Shown: positions 53,176 through 61,858 of the stretch, in pieces
Position numbering within the stretch: position 1 is the stretch's first letter
Layout of the letters: each line of letters starts with the position of its first letter
NCBI GenBank assembly: GCA_029262795.1
Contig: JAJCYT010000034.1
Location: forward strand, 1-64,000
Reading direction: 5' to 3'
Length of the DNA stretch: 64,000 nucleotides
From: Candidatus Fraserbacteria bacterium
GTDB lineage: Bacteria > Bipolaricaulota > Bipolaricaulia > RBG-16-55-9 > JAJCYT01
Program-made: the position numbers and the translations under genes
The notes under the pieces: model-generated
Databases searched by the model: none
What the model was told of the DNA's origin: nothing
The model's input: only the letters and a program-made list of their open reading frames with translations

Positions 53176-54798
53176 TCAAGGCATGACGGTTTGATTGGCC
53201 CAAATGGTGATTAATGCCAACATGGTGGCATCATCAATGGTTTTGCCGCCTGTGCGGGGCACACCTGCGCCACTGATCCATAATTGTAGCGCTTCTTTAA
53301 TTTCCAGGTCGCCGATGTAATGATCCGCATTGGGATCGCCTTCAGGATCGTTGCTGATCATGCGGGCAACGGCCTGGGCAACCGGCAAATCTGGATCAAA
53401 GTTTTCGCATCCAATTTCGCAAAGTGGCAATCCACTCGGCACGCTGGTTGGAATTTGTTGCGCGTAGTTAAGGCAACTCATGTCTGTAAGCGAATTCAGA
53501 AATGCCATTAACTGTTCGATTTCCAATTCTTCCAAATCAGTTGGCATCAACTCAATCGCATCCGCAATGGCCTGTCGCCGGACAGGATCGTTATGTGCCA
53601 CAAAATCCATCGCATTCAAATCTGCCCGCGATGGCATTGAGGTTAGAAAGGCATCATATTGTGCCAATGATTGTGTTGGATTGAGATGATGGCGCACCAT
53701 CTCTTCTAAATCTTCATAGGCACCGTCATGGCCCCAAGGACCAGTCAAGGTCACCTGACGTAATGGTGGCGTACGGAAACGGAAGCGATCTTCAGTCAAA
53801 CCCGTCACCCGTTCGCGCCCAAAATCGTCATGGCCGTCCGAATATCCTGGCAGGTTGTCGCCTTTGCCAGGGCCGATTTGGGGCATCCCAATCGCATAAA
53901 AATTGTGATCGGTTTGAAATTTACCAGAGTGACAATTGACACACCCGGCTTTGCCGTAAAAAAGATCTTTGCCCGAAAGCTGAATTTTTGTCAATGCAAA
54001 CGGATCGCCATTCAAATAACGGTCAAATGGGGCGTTTGTACAACGAAACGCCTGAGCCTCATAAGCGGCAATGGCATTGGCAGCATGAACATAGGTGATG
54101 TCCTCTGCTGTTTGAATATTTCCAAATGCTTCGCTGAACAATTGGACATATTCATCAATGCCCTGAAGTCGCTTGGCAATTTGTTCCCAGACCCCATTAG
54201 GGCCAGCAAGGTTGCCATTGGCAGCGACATCGGCAATCGAGTTTTCGCCTGCCTGTCCCGCCATCTCCGTGCCGGAAGTGACAGGAAACATTGCCTGGGC
54301 AGCCAGCGTACTATCAAGGCCAACGGGCAAATCTAACCCTGCCGGTGTGCTGAAACCGCTGGGGTGACGAGTATCCATCATCACGCGACCATCGTGGAAC
54401 ATCACCACAAATTCATTGGCGCCCAAATTGAAGATGGCAGGTGAGTTTCGAGGCACACGCTCATGCACGGCATCTAATCCCAAGCCTGTGTTACGAGAAC
54501 GCCCTAACCCCATTCCACCTTCACCCACGGGCAAAGCAAGAGCGTCTCCCGTTGCCATATATGGATGATGGCAGGTGGCACATGACATATTGCGATTGCC
54601 GCTCAACACCTTGTCAAAAAACAACAGTTTGCCAAGTTCCTCTTTGGCGACATCCCGATCTTGAAAATCCTGATCAGTGATGGGGATACCATCACTGCTG
54701 CCGCCAAACGTACCCGCAGGCAGCGCGATACTGAGCACAAAGCCCAGCAATAAAACCAACAATGGAAAGACAAACGTGGTCTGCTTAGAAGACCTCAT
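53176..54798 (-). CDS. di-heme cytochrome c peroxidase / MauG-like protein
   Basis: 540 residues, ATG behind GAGGGGG. Signal peptide (FVFPLLVLLLGFVLSIALPAG). Two CxxCH heme sites: CATCHHPYMATGD near residue 58 and CVNCHSGKFQTDHNF near residue 287, with MauG/CcpA blocks KLLFFDKVLSGNRNMSC, RNSPAIFNLG and FRTPPLRQVTLTGPWGHDG. About 110 extra residues at the C-terminus include Cys pairs (CLNYAQQ; CEIGCENFDPD) and a dockerin-like Asp segment (NDPEGDPNADHYIGDLEIKEALQLW). Periplasmic peroxide reduction or protein oxidation. Monocistronic. Confidence 0.92.
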   Translation of the reverse strand: MRSSKQTTFVFPLLVLLLGFVLSIALPAGTFGGSSDGIPITDQDFQDRDVAKEELGKLLFFDKVLSGNRNMSCATCHHPYMATGDALALPVGEGGMGLGRSRNTGLGLDAVHERVPRNSPAIFNLGANEFVVMFHDGRVMMDTRHPSGFSTPAGLDLPVGLDSTLAAQAMFPVTSGTEMAGQAGENSIADVAANGNLAGPNGVWEQIAKRLQGIDEYVQLFSEAFGNIQTAEDITYVHAANAIAAYEAQAFRCTNAPFDRYLNGDPFALTKIQLSGKDLFYGKAGCVNCHSGKFQTDHNFYAIGMPQIGPGKGDNLPGYSDGHDDFGRERVTGLTEDRFRFRTPPLRQVTLTGPWGHDGAYEDLEEMVRHHLNPTQSLAQYDAFLTSMPSRADLNAMDFVAHNDPVRRQAIADAIELMPTDLEELEIEQLMAFLNSLTDMSCLNYAQQIPTSVPSGLPLCEIGCENFDPDLPVAQAVARMISNDPEGDPNADHYIGDLEIKEALQLWISGAGVPRTGGKTIDDATMLALITIWANQTVMP

Positions 54799-54954
54799 CC
54801 CTAAGACCCCCTCATTTCGATTACGATCAATTAATCTCAGGTGCTATTTTAGAGATATTTTGGAAGATGTCTAATGTTTTAAAAAAAGTCGTGCTAAAGC
54901 GTTTTAGCAGAGATTGACAATTGGTTAGATGGATTGTCTATGGATGCAGCATAT

Positions 54955-56202
54955 TTAGGCGTTCAGATGCTCGGCAGATGCCAACTCAATGCACAAGGCC
55001 AGTACGCGCATGGCGTCTTCCACTTCAGCCAGGGGGGGGCGCGTTGGCGCAATGCGAATGTTGCTGTTGTTCGGGTCTTTTCCAAACGGATAGGTGGCTC
55101 CTGCGGGGGTGAGTGCCACGCCGATTTCTTTGGCCAGCGCAACCACACGATCGGCCACAGGGTGCTTGGTATCGAGATTGACGAAATACCCGCCTTTGGG
55201 ATCCGCCCAAGTAGCGAGATCTTTGTCGCCAAGCTCTTCGGACAGCACACGCTGAACCGCACCAAACTTGGGTTTGAGAATTTGGGCATGATGGCGCATC
55301 AATCCAGAAACGCCACCCTCATATTGTGTCAAAAACTTTACGTGGCGGTACTGTTCAATCTTGTTGGGGCCAATGGTCAATGCATTGAACAGTTTTCCCA
55401 TGTAAGCCAGGTTGGCCTCGCTGGTTCCCATGAAGCCCAGACCTGCACCTGCCAAGGTGACCTTTGAAGTTGAGCCAAACAGATAGGCTCGATCAGGATT
55501 TTCGGCGGCTTTGCAAGCTTCTAAGATATTCAGAGGCACGGACGGTTGATCGGTTAAATGATGAACGGCATACGCATCGTCGGCAAAGATTGTAAAGTCC
55601 GGCGCGGCAGCTTTGAGGCTGGCAAGGCGTTTGACATTCTCATCAGAAATCGTATCGCCTGTTGGGTTGCTGTAAGTGGGCACAAAATAAATGCCCTTGA
55701 TGTCTGGATCACTGCCAGCCAGGCGTTCGACTTCATCCAGGTTGGGGCCACTTTCATCAATCCCGACAGTGACCAATTCGTAGCCCAGTGTGTCCAGCAT
55801 ATGAAAGTGACGATCATAGCCAGGCACGGTCACGATGATTTTGGCGGCACTTTTGCCCCACGGTTGTGGGCTGTCTTTGAGCCCGCGCAACAAGCCCAAA
55901 GCAAACACATGACTCATGATCTCCATGCTGGCATTGTTGCCCACCAGCGTTTCTTCAAGGCGCACACGTAAAATAGAGGCGCACAACTCACGGGCTTCGG
56001 CCAATCCATAAATCCCGCCACCGTAATTGCGAAGTGCAACACCACTTGAAGTGATTGCGTCGCCCTTATCCACAATGGTCATCATGGGGTTGGACAAATC
56101 GAAGTTTTCATCGGACGGCTGACCACGGGTCATGTCCAAATTTAGCGCTTGCTTTTTATAAGTTTCGTGGCGTTGTGTGAGCGTGTTTAAATCAATCATC
56201 AT
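54955..56202 (-). CDS. PLP-dependent aminotransferase, aspartate aminotransferase Ic type
   Basis: 415 residues; tandem ATGs at 56202/56199. The N-terminus ALNLDMTRGQPSDENFDLSNPM, IPGYDRHFHM-like VPGYDRHFHMLDTLGYELV, YSNPTG, ADDAYAVHHL and the PLP lysine in YLFGSTSKVTLAGAGLGFM match the fold type I subgroup (Aminotran_MocR, PF12897) whose members include aspartate aminotransferase type Ic. The gene follows nadE by 28 bases, so it is probably co-transcribed; an aspartate-transaminating enzyme beside NAD synthesis is suggestive, not proven. Confidence 0.92.
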   Translation of the reverse strand: MMIDLNTLTQRHETYKKQALNLDMTRGQPSDENFDLSNPMMTIVDKGDAITSSGVALRNYGGGIYGLAEARELCASILRVRLEETLVGNNASMEIMSHVFALGLLRGLKDSPQPWGKSAAKIIVTVPGYDRHFHMLDTLGYELVTVGIDESGPNLDEVERLAGSDPDIKGIYFVPTYSNPTGDTISDENVKRLASLKAAAPDFTIFADDAYAVHHLTDQPSVPLNILEACKAAENPDRAYLFGSTSKVTLAGAGLGFMGTSEANLAYMGKLFNALTIGPNKIEQYRHVKFLTQYEGGVSGLMRHHAQILKPKFGAVQRVLSEELGDKDLATWADPKGGYFVNLDTKHPVADRVVALAKEIGVALTPAGATYPFGKDPNNSNIRIAPTRPPLAEVEDAMRVLALCIELASAEHLNA

Positions 56203-56230
56203 GTCACTTCCAGGTCATCAGGATACAGAT

Positions 56231-57883
56231 TCACAGCTTGGCCGCAATCGGCATGCGGCGTCCGCTACCAAAGGCTTTGCTGGTGACTTTGAGGCCGGGA
56301 GCCATTTGCCGCCGTTTGAATTCATTGAGATTGGTGGTGCGGATGATTTTTTCAATCGTGTTTGCATCGGCCAGTCCCTTTTTCAGAATTTTTTTTATAC
56401 TCAAATGATCTTCCAGATAGGCTTGCAATACGGCATCCAATACGTCGTATTCAGGCAATGAATCGCTGTCTTTTTGATCGGGGCGAAGTTCTGCTGAGGG
56501 CGGTTTGGCGATGGTGTGATCGGGAATCATTTTTCGATTGCGATTCAGATGTTTGGCCAATTGAAACACCAGGGTTTTCCACACATCTGACAACACCGCA
56601 AAACCGCCTGCCATGTCGCCGTACAATGTGCAATAACCCATGGCCACTTCCGATTTGTTGCCTGTTGACAGCAGCAATGTGCCAGGGTTTCGATTGGCCA
56701 TCGCCATCAACAGATTGCCTCGGATGCGTGCCTGAATGTTTTCTTCAGTCACATCCCCAGGGTTTTGCCCTGGTGGGTGCCAGCCAATGATGGGTTCTAA
56801 GGTTTGACCATAAGTTTCGTAGAGCGATTCTATTTCAATCTTGTGTGAGTGAATACCTAAGTTTGTGACCAACTGTTCCGAATCGGTGACACTGTGACCC
56901 GAAGAAAAAGGCGAGGGCATCATCACAGCAGTCACGTTTTCAGATCCAACAGCATCGGCAGCGATACAGGCGGTGAGTGCGGAATCAATTCCACCGGACA
57001 AGCCCAGCAATGCGTTTTGGTGTCCGGTTTTTTTCATGTAATCACGAACACCTAGCACCAAGGCTTGATAAAGATTTTCCAGATTAGAATCTTCCAAATA
57101 ATCCATTCGATCTGATGTCGATGTGTCGATCACCTTCACAGCTTCTTCAAATGCAGGTGCAACATCGACACATTTTCCTGATGAATCAAGCACAAAACTG
57201 CGACCATCAAACACCAGATCGGTGTTGCCGCCCACTTGATTGACGTAGACCACATGGGCATTCAGTTGTTGCGCCACGCGGCCCACCAGGGTGAGGCGGT
57301 CGTTGCCTTTTTTCCAGTGATAGGGTGAGCCGTTTGGCACGATTAATATATCAGGATTCAGTTTGGATAATTCTTCAACAGGGTCACGTTGATAGAGTTG
57401 TGGGCAATCCAAAATTTCAGCCCCGCCCCAAATGTCTTCACACACCAGCATGGCGATTTTTTTATCCTGATAGTCAAACACAAACACATCATCCCGGCCC
57501 GATTCAAAATAGCGCGCTTCATCAAACACGTCATAAGTGGGCAGCAAAGCTTTGTGCCAGCGTTGCCTGATTTCTCCATCCTGAATCAACACAGACGCAT
57601 TGAACAAACGCTTGCCAGGTCCTTCTCGACGTTCACTGACGCCCAGGATTAAACCAACTCTGTGAATGTGTTTTTGAAGTTCACCCAACATGGCTGCCTG
57701 TATGTCATGCGCTTCGGGGCGTTCCAGAAAATCGAGGGGTGGGTAGCCATACAGGGCCAATTCGCTGGTTACCACCAAGTCTGCCCCTTGGTCGCAGGCC
57801 TGCTGATAGCCGTCGAGTATTTTCTGGCCATTGCCATGAAAATCTCCGACGATGAAATTAAGTTGTAACAGCGCAATTTTCAT
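56231..57883 (-). CDS. nadE: glutamine-dependent NAD(+) synthetase
   Basis: 550 residues from ATG 57883. The N-terminal nitrilase-type glutaminase has its triad in SELALYGYPPLDFL (Glu), WHKALLPTYDVFDEARYF (Lys) and MLVCEDIWGG (Cys). The C-terminal synthetase has the PP-loop LGLSGGIDSALTACIA plus LSTGNKSEVAMGYCTLYGDMAGGFAVL. It amidates deamido-NAD with glutamine nitrogen. A GTG at 57889 is an alternative start. First gene of the pair with the aminotransferase, divergent from the GGCT-like gene. Confidence 0.96.
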   Translation of the reverse strand: MKIALLQLNFIVGDFHGNGQKILDGYQQACDQGADLVVTSELALYGYPPLDFLERPEAHDIQAAMLGELQKHIHRVGLILGVSERREGPGKRLFNASVLIQDGEIRQRWHKALLPTYDVFDEARYFESGRDDVFVFDYQDKKIAMLVCEDIWGGAEILDCPQLYQRDPVEELSKLNPDILIVPNGSPYHWKKGNDRLTLVGRVAQQLNAHVVYVNQVGGNTDLVFDGRSFVLDSSGKCVDVAPAFEEAVKVIDTSTSDRMDYLEDSNLENLYQALVLGVRDYMKKTGHQNALLGLSGGIDSALTACIAADAVGSENVTAVMMPSPFSSGHSVTDSEQLVTNLGIHSHKIEIESLYETYGQTLEPIIGWHPPGQNPGDVTEENIQARIRGNLLMAMANRNPGTLLLSTGNKSEVAMGYCTLYGDMAGGFAVLSDVWKTLVFQLAKHLNRNRKMIPDHTIAKPPSAELRPDQKDSDSLPEYDVLDAVLQAYLEDHLSIKKILKKGLADANTIEKIIRTTNLNEFKRRQMAPGLKVTSKAFGSGRRMPIAAKL

Positions 57884-57957
57884 ATCCACGTTTTATATCC
57901 CATGTTCAGGCCAACGTCCACCGGAGCCATTTTGTGTTAAGCTCAAAGCCATTCATC

Positions 57958-58368
57958 ATGACTGAAAACAAGCTTTTTCTTTATGGCACATTGAGGCGGG
58001 CATTCAATAAACCGATGTTTCGCTTTATCGAAAACTATTCATCCTATTTGGGAGAAGCCACGGTGCAGGGCAGGCTTTATCACATCCTCACTTACCCGGG
58101 GGTGCTGCCCTCAGATCAGAAAGGTGACCGGGTGCTTGGAGAAGTGTACCAGTTGCATCAACCTGGAAAAGTGTTTGAAAAACTTGATCCTTACGAATAT
58201 TGTGGCCCGAATGATCCTGAACCGCATGAGTACAGGCGCGCATTGACGACGGCCAAATTGAAAAATGGGGCTGAAATAGAAACTTGGATTTATTGGTACA
58301 ATCACAAGATTATCTTGCCCAATCGAATTGAATCCGGCGATTATCTGGAATTTTTAGAAAAAGCTTGA
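57958..58368 (+). CDS. gamma-glutamylcyclotransferase-like (AIG2/GGCT) protein
   Basis: 136 residues from ATG 57958. The family start KLFLYGTLRRAFNKPMF with the YGTLR substrate loop, then GRLYHILTYPGVLPS, GEVYQL and LDPYEYCGPN, where the Glu may be catalytic. Members cyclise gamma-glutamyl amines or are involved in toxin-like repair reactions; specificity unclear. No good Shine-Dalgarno. Divergent from nadE. Confidence 0.88.
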   Translation: MTENKLFLYGTLRRAFNKPMFRFIENYSSYLGEATVQGRLYHILTYPGVLPSDQKGDRVLGEVYQLHQPGKVFEKLDPYEYCGPNDPEPHEYRRALTTAKLKNGAEIETWIYWYNHKIILPNRIESGDYLEFLEKA

Positions 58369-58369
58369 T

Positions 58370-58405
58370 ACCACATCACCCTATCTATATGCAGGGTGAT
58401 GTGGT
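58370..58405. terminator. bidirectional terminator, GGCT-like gene / cytochrome c gene
   Basis: ACCACATCACCCT / AGGGTGATGTGGT, a 13-bp perfect stem with a 10-base loop between converging genes. Confidence 0.85.
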
Positions 58406-58415
58406 GGTTTGAAGA

Positions 58416-60143
58416 TTAATTTTCTGAAAGTGATTTCATGTACGCAACAAGCGCATTGAGTTCTTCTTCAGTAAAGTTCGTATAAGCAGCCATACCACCA
58501 CTGTAGCCTTCAACAAGTTTTGCGTTGGGGTCTACGATGGATTCAATGAGATATGCTTCATCCGCCAACACGGTGCTGCCATCACTGAGGGTTTCCATTT
58601 TGCCATACAGATTAAACCAGCTAGGGCCCACCGACTGAGTACCATCCACGCTGTGACAGAACAAACAATTTGAACCTGCAAGTTGCTGACCTTGTTCAAT
58701 CAATACCGTATCGTCAACAGGTGCTTCAGAAACATCGGTCGGTTCAGTGGTTTCTTCGGAAGGTTCTTCAGTTGCTTCAGGTTGTTCTTCAACGACTTCT
58801 GGTGTTTCCTCAGTGGTTTCAACTTCGCTGACTTCAGGTGTTTCGGTCGTTTCAGCAGTTTCTGTTGGTTCAGTGGTTTCTTCTGCTGTTTCAACGGGTT
58901 CAGTTGTAGATGTTTCTTCTGAGGTTGTGGTGCTGCTGGTTTCTTGTGCCCCTGGTGCTTCTAAAGATTCGTAACCAGAAAAATCTTTGGCCATGGCTTG
59001 GAAAATTTCCCAGATGAGCGGATCGCTCAAACTGTGGCGTGCATTTTCTCTGGCAATTTCGCTGCCTCGACCAAGCAGGTCGGCCGCTTCAATGCTCTTG
59101 CCCCGCATTTCTAGGGACAAGCCGCGCTGCATCAGGGCAAAATATTCTTCGCCAGGTCCATGACACATCTGACAGGAGCCTTCTTTGGACAATTTATCAA
59201 AGGCTTCATCCGACACCATGATGTTGCTAAAGTCAATGTCGGTCCATAAACGAATATGGTCTAACTGGTTGCTGATGGTCGTAATTGAATCGGTGCTGTT
59301 GGCATTGACGGCCTCTTGCAATCGTTCGGTATACAGGTTGTTGTGACAGCCGATGCAGGAGTTGTTGTTGACAAAATTCAACTCTTTGCCGCTTGCCGAC
59401 ATTTTTGGATCTTCGTGAACCACTTCAGCCAACGGGTTTTCTGTTTTGAAAGGAGACCCACGTTCTCCAAACCCTTCGGCATAAAACGTTTCTTTATGAA
59501 GCTCCCACCATTCCAGGATATCATCAATAATAGCTTCTTTTTCTTCAGCAGGCGCGTCATGGGAATAGCCAAAATCGTCGCCCACCATCCAGCGGATTTT
59601 TTCAATGGCCTTCTGGCGTGTGATCCAATCAGGCGCGGTGAGTTCAGCTATCTTGAGGAAGAAAAATTCTTCAACTGTATCGGTCAATGCTTCATGCGCG
59701 TGATGCGGATCAAGCGACAATCCCAAGCCACCATGACAGGCCGTGCAGCCAAATTGATCAAACGGATAATTGTTTTTGATGTATTCGGAGTGGACAGCAA
59801 ACAAATCTTCCAAGGGATGTTCCATGTAGCCTTCGACCCCACCCTGGTTGATGTGACAGGTCATGCACAAATCGGCGGTGCGACCAGGATCGGTCACCAC
59901 TTTGACCATGCCTAGGCTGAGTTCGGTTTCCACTGCGCCTTGCACGCCAGAAACCACGGACATGAGCTGATCGATCAGGGACATTTCCTGAGGTTGTTCT
60001 GTGTCGGTTTGGACTTCTTCCTGAAGCAGCGCATAGTACTCACGCTGATATTTTTTCCAATCCCGGTTGTAATTATTGAAGGCCACCGCCATCAACATCA
60101 ACAACAATAAAAAGCTCGAAATGGCAAACGCTTTACGATACAA
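58416..60143 (-). CDS. membrane-anchored pentaheme cytochrome c with Glu/Thr/Pro-rich linker
   Basis: 575 residues from TTG 60143, seven bases after GGAGGGG (TTG 60149 is too close to it). One N-terminal membrane helix. Five heme sites: CMTCH, CTACH, CIGCH, CQMCH and, after a linker, CLFCH. The linker (about residues 400-480) is an acidic Glu/Thr/Val/Pro repeat (EETTEPTETAETTETPEV). The last domain is a mono-heme cytochrome c (GQQLAGSNCLFCHSVDGTQSVGPSW ... LNALVAYMKSL). It is divergent from the Rieske/cytochrome b operon, so it is probably the electron acceptor of that complex. Confidence 0.92.
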   Translation of the reverse strand: MYRKAFAISSFLLLLMLMAVAFNNYNRDWKKYQREYYALLQEEVQTDTEQPQEMSLIDQLMSVVSGVQGAVETELSLGMVKVVTDPGRTADLCMTCHINQGGVEGYMEHPLEDLFAVHSEYIKNNYPFDQFGCTACHGGLGLSLDPHHAHEALTDTVEEFFFLKIAELTAPDWITRQKAIEKIRWMVGDDFGYSHDAPAEEKEAIIDDILEWWELHKETFYAEGFGERGSPFKTENPLAEVVHEDPKMSASGKELNFVNNNSCIGCHNNLYTERLQEAVNANSTDSITTISNQLDHIRLWTDIDFSNIMVSDEAFDKLSKEGSCQMCHGPGEEYFALMQRGLSLEMRGKSIEAADLLGRGSEIARENARHSLSDPLIWEIFQAMAKDFSGYESLEAPGAQETSSTTTSEETSTTEPVETAEETTEPTETAETTETPEVSEVETTEETPEVVEEQPEATEEPSEETTEPTDVSEAPVDDTVLIEQGQQLAGSNCLFCHSVDGTQSVGPSWFNLYGKMETLSDGSTVLADEAYLIESIVDPNAKLVEGYSGGMAAYTNFTEEELNALVAYMKSLSEN

Positions 60144-60395
60144 GAACAATCCCCTCCAAAAGGAACCTGCAATCTTAAAATAACCTCAACGTAGCGACTG
60201 GATTTTAGAGGCTTTGCTCAGCGCTTGCAAGTCACAAGATCATGAAATGGGAAGATATAGGTTTTGTCTGGAAATGTGATGGAGAACTTTTCAAAACAAG
60301 TGTCTAAAATTTCACCCATAAACCTGCTTGACAGGATTTAAGCAGGTAGATATAATCCGCGACGATTGCAGAAGTTTCTCTGATCTCAATTCATT

Positions 60396-60423
60396 TTGCA
60401 GTCAAAAATTTGGTGACTAATAT
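60396..60423 (+). promoter_or_regulatory. candidate promoter of the Rieske-cytochrome b-Rnf operon
   Basis: TTGCAG, a 16-base spacer, then TAATAT, about 15 bases upstream of the Rieske TTG start. This gives a short leader that still contains AGGGTGACAGGG. Confidence 0.45.
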
Positions 60424-60437
60424 AAGGGTGACAGGGT

Positions 60438-61097
60438 TTGTCTGAAGACAACAGCAGGAGAGAATCAAAGGTCGGTTTTTTTTCACGGCGTAAGCTTTTT
60501 TCGGTTTTGGGCTTCGGCTCTTTGTTTGCTGCCTTAGGGGCGCTCAGTAACGGTATTGTGGCCGTGATTTTTCCACGGCTGAATTTTGAGCCATCTTTAA
60601 AAATGGCCGTGGGCCGTCCCACGGATTTCCAAACAGGGCAAATGAAACTTATCAACAACGCCCAGGTGTACATTTTTAAAGACAGTCAAGGGCTGCAGGC
60701 TGTGTCTGCAGTTTGTACACACCTTGGCTGCACTTACAAGCCATTTGGCAAAACAGGCGTTCCCGATCATAGAGAATGCCGTGCTCAAGATTTAGGCGCG
60801 GATGACCCCAATGCACCTGTGGTGGAAGTGTTTTCCTTTTGTCCCTGCCACGGCAGTGTGTTCTGCCGCACGGGCGAACATGTGGGTGGCCCTGCGCCTC
60901 GTCCCTTGCCATTTTACAAGTTGGAAATGACCCCCGATGGTCGCATCATCGTCGATAAAGGTGCCAACGATCTTAGCGATGGCCTCAGCCGCGCATCCGG
61001 TGAAGGCGTGGCACACAATCTTTATCTGGACGAAGCCAGCGGTCAAATGGTTTCAGGCCCTTATCCCACTGGTGAGGAAACGGACTTTTCGGCATGA
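60438..61097 (+). CDS. Rieske iron-sulfur protein
   Basis: 219 residues, TTG start. A twin-arginine-like segment (SRRKLFSVLGFGSLFAALGALSNGIVAVIFP) doubles as a membrane anchor. The [2Fe-2S] ligands are in CTHLGC and CPCHGS, but about 35 residues lie between them, more than in ordinary bc1/b6f Rieske proteins; the insert has extra Cys (HRECRAQDLGADD). Pro-rich PAPRPLPFYKLE follows. It overlaps cytochrome b by ATGA. It takes an electron from quinol and passes it to cytochrome c. Confidence 0.93.
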   Translation: MSEDNSRRESKVGFFSRRKLFSVLGFGSLFAALGALSNGIVAVIFPRLNFEPSLKMAVGRPTDFQTGQMKLINNAQVYIFKDSQGLQAVSAVCTHLGCTYKPFGKTGVPDHRECRAQDLGADDPNAPVVEVFSFCPCHGSVFCRTGEHVGGPAPRPLPFYKLEMTPDGRIIVDKGANDLSDGLSRASGEGVAHNLYLDEASGQMVSGPYPTGEETDFSA

Positions 61098-61858
61098 TCG
61101 ATAAATTTATTGACAAACTCCTTCTGATCCTTCGGGATCTGAGAAGCTCGCGTGCTTGGTTGTCTATTTTCCGTCGCAGCAATCTGCCACGTACGGAAGC
61201 CGACTATCTGGCGATGAACCGCCGCAACTTTTGGGTTCATGTGCTGCCAGCAAAAATCAACCGCCGTTCCGTCAAATTCAGTTACAATTGGATGTGGATG
61301 GGGGTTGTCACGTTTTGGCTCTTTATTATTCTGGTCTTATCTGGTGTTTTCTTAATGTTCTATTACGTCCCATCCATTGAGCGTGCGTTTGACAGCGTGT
61401 TGGCTATTGTCAATGCGGTGTCGTTTGGTCGGTTTATGCGCAACCTGCATAAATGGGCCGGCGAACTCATGATTCTGGCGGCTTTTTTGCATATGATGGC
61501 CGTCTTTTTCAAAGGCGCGTATCAGGAGCCACGCGAATTCAACTGGATCATTGGTGTGCTGTTATTGTTGATCACCATTTTCTTTGGCTTTTCGGGCTAC
61601 ATTCTGCCGTGGGATCAGTTGGGGTATTACGCTGCGGCCATTGCTGCCAATATCGCCGATGGGACCCCTTTTATTGGAAAATTTGTGAAATCAATTCTGC
61701 TGGGCGGCGGTCAGCTTGACCAGCCCACGCTGTTGCGTTGGTATGTGATCCACGTGTTCATTTTGCCAACCGCGTTGCTGTTGCTGCTGGGTGTGCATTT
61801 TTGGCGCATCCGCAAAGACGGCTACAGTGTGCCAGCCCCACCGGAGGAGGACGAGTAA
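61094..61858 (+). CDS. cytochrome b6-like subunit
   Basis: 254 residues with four predicted membrane helices. Heme ligands are the His pairs in helix B (LHKWAGELMILAAFLHMM) and helix D (YVIHVFILPTALLLLLGVHFWRIRKDG). The length and the C-terminal end after helix D match b6 rather than full cytochrome b; the PEWY motif of subunit IV is absent here and in the next gene. Between the Rieske protein and RnfC, it should be the quinol-oxidising membrane subunit. Its stop touches the RnfC ATG. Confidence 0.93.
   Translation: MIDKFIDKLLLILRDLRSSRAWLSIFRRSNLPRTEADYLAMNRRNFWVHVLPAKINRRSVKFSYNWMWMGVVTFWLFIILVLSGVFLMFYYVPSIERAFDSVLAIVNAVSFGRFMRNLHKWAGELMILAAFLHMMAVFFKGAYQEPREFNWIIGVLLLLITIFFGFSGYILPWDQLGYYAAAIAANIADGTPFIGKFVKSILLGGGQLDQPTLLRWYVIHVFILPTALLLLLGVHFWRIRKDGYSVPAPPEEDE

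Noticed and set aside
58700-58974. Repetitive GTTTC/TTCTTC tract resembling a repeat array
   Set aside because: It encodes the acidic Glu/Thr/Pro linker of the pentaheme cytochrome; units are irregular and in frame.
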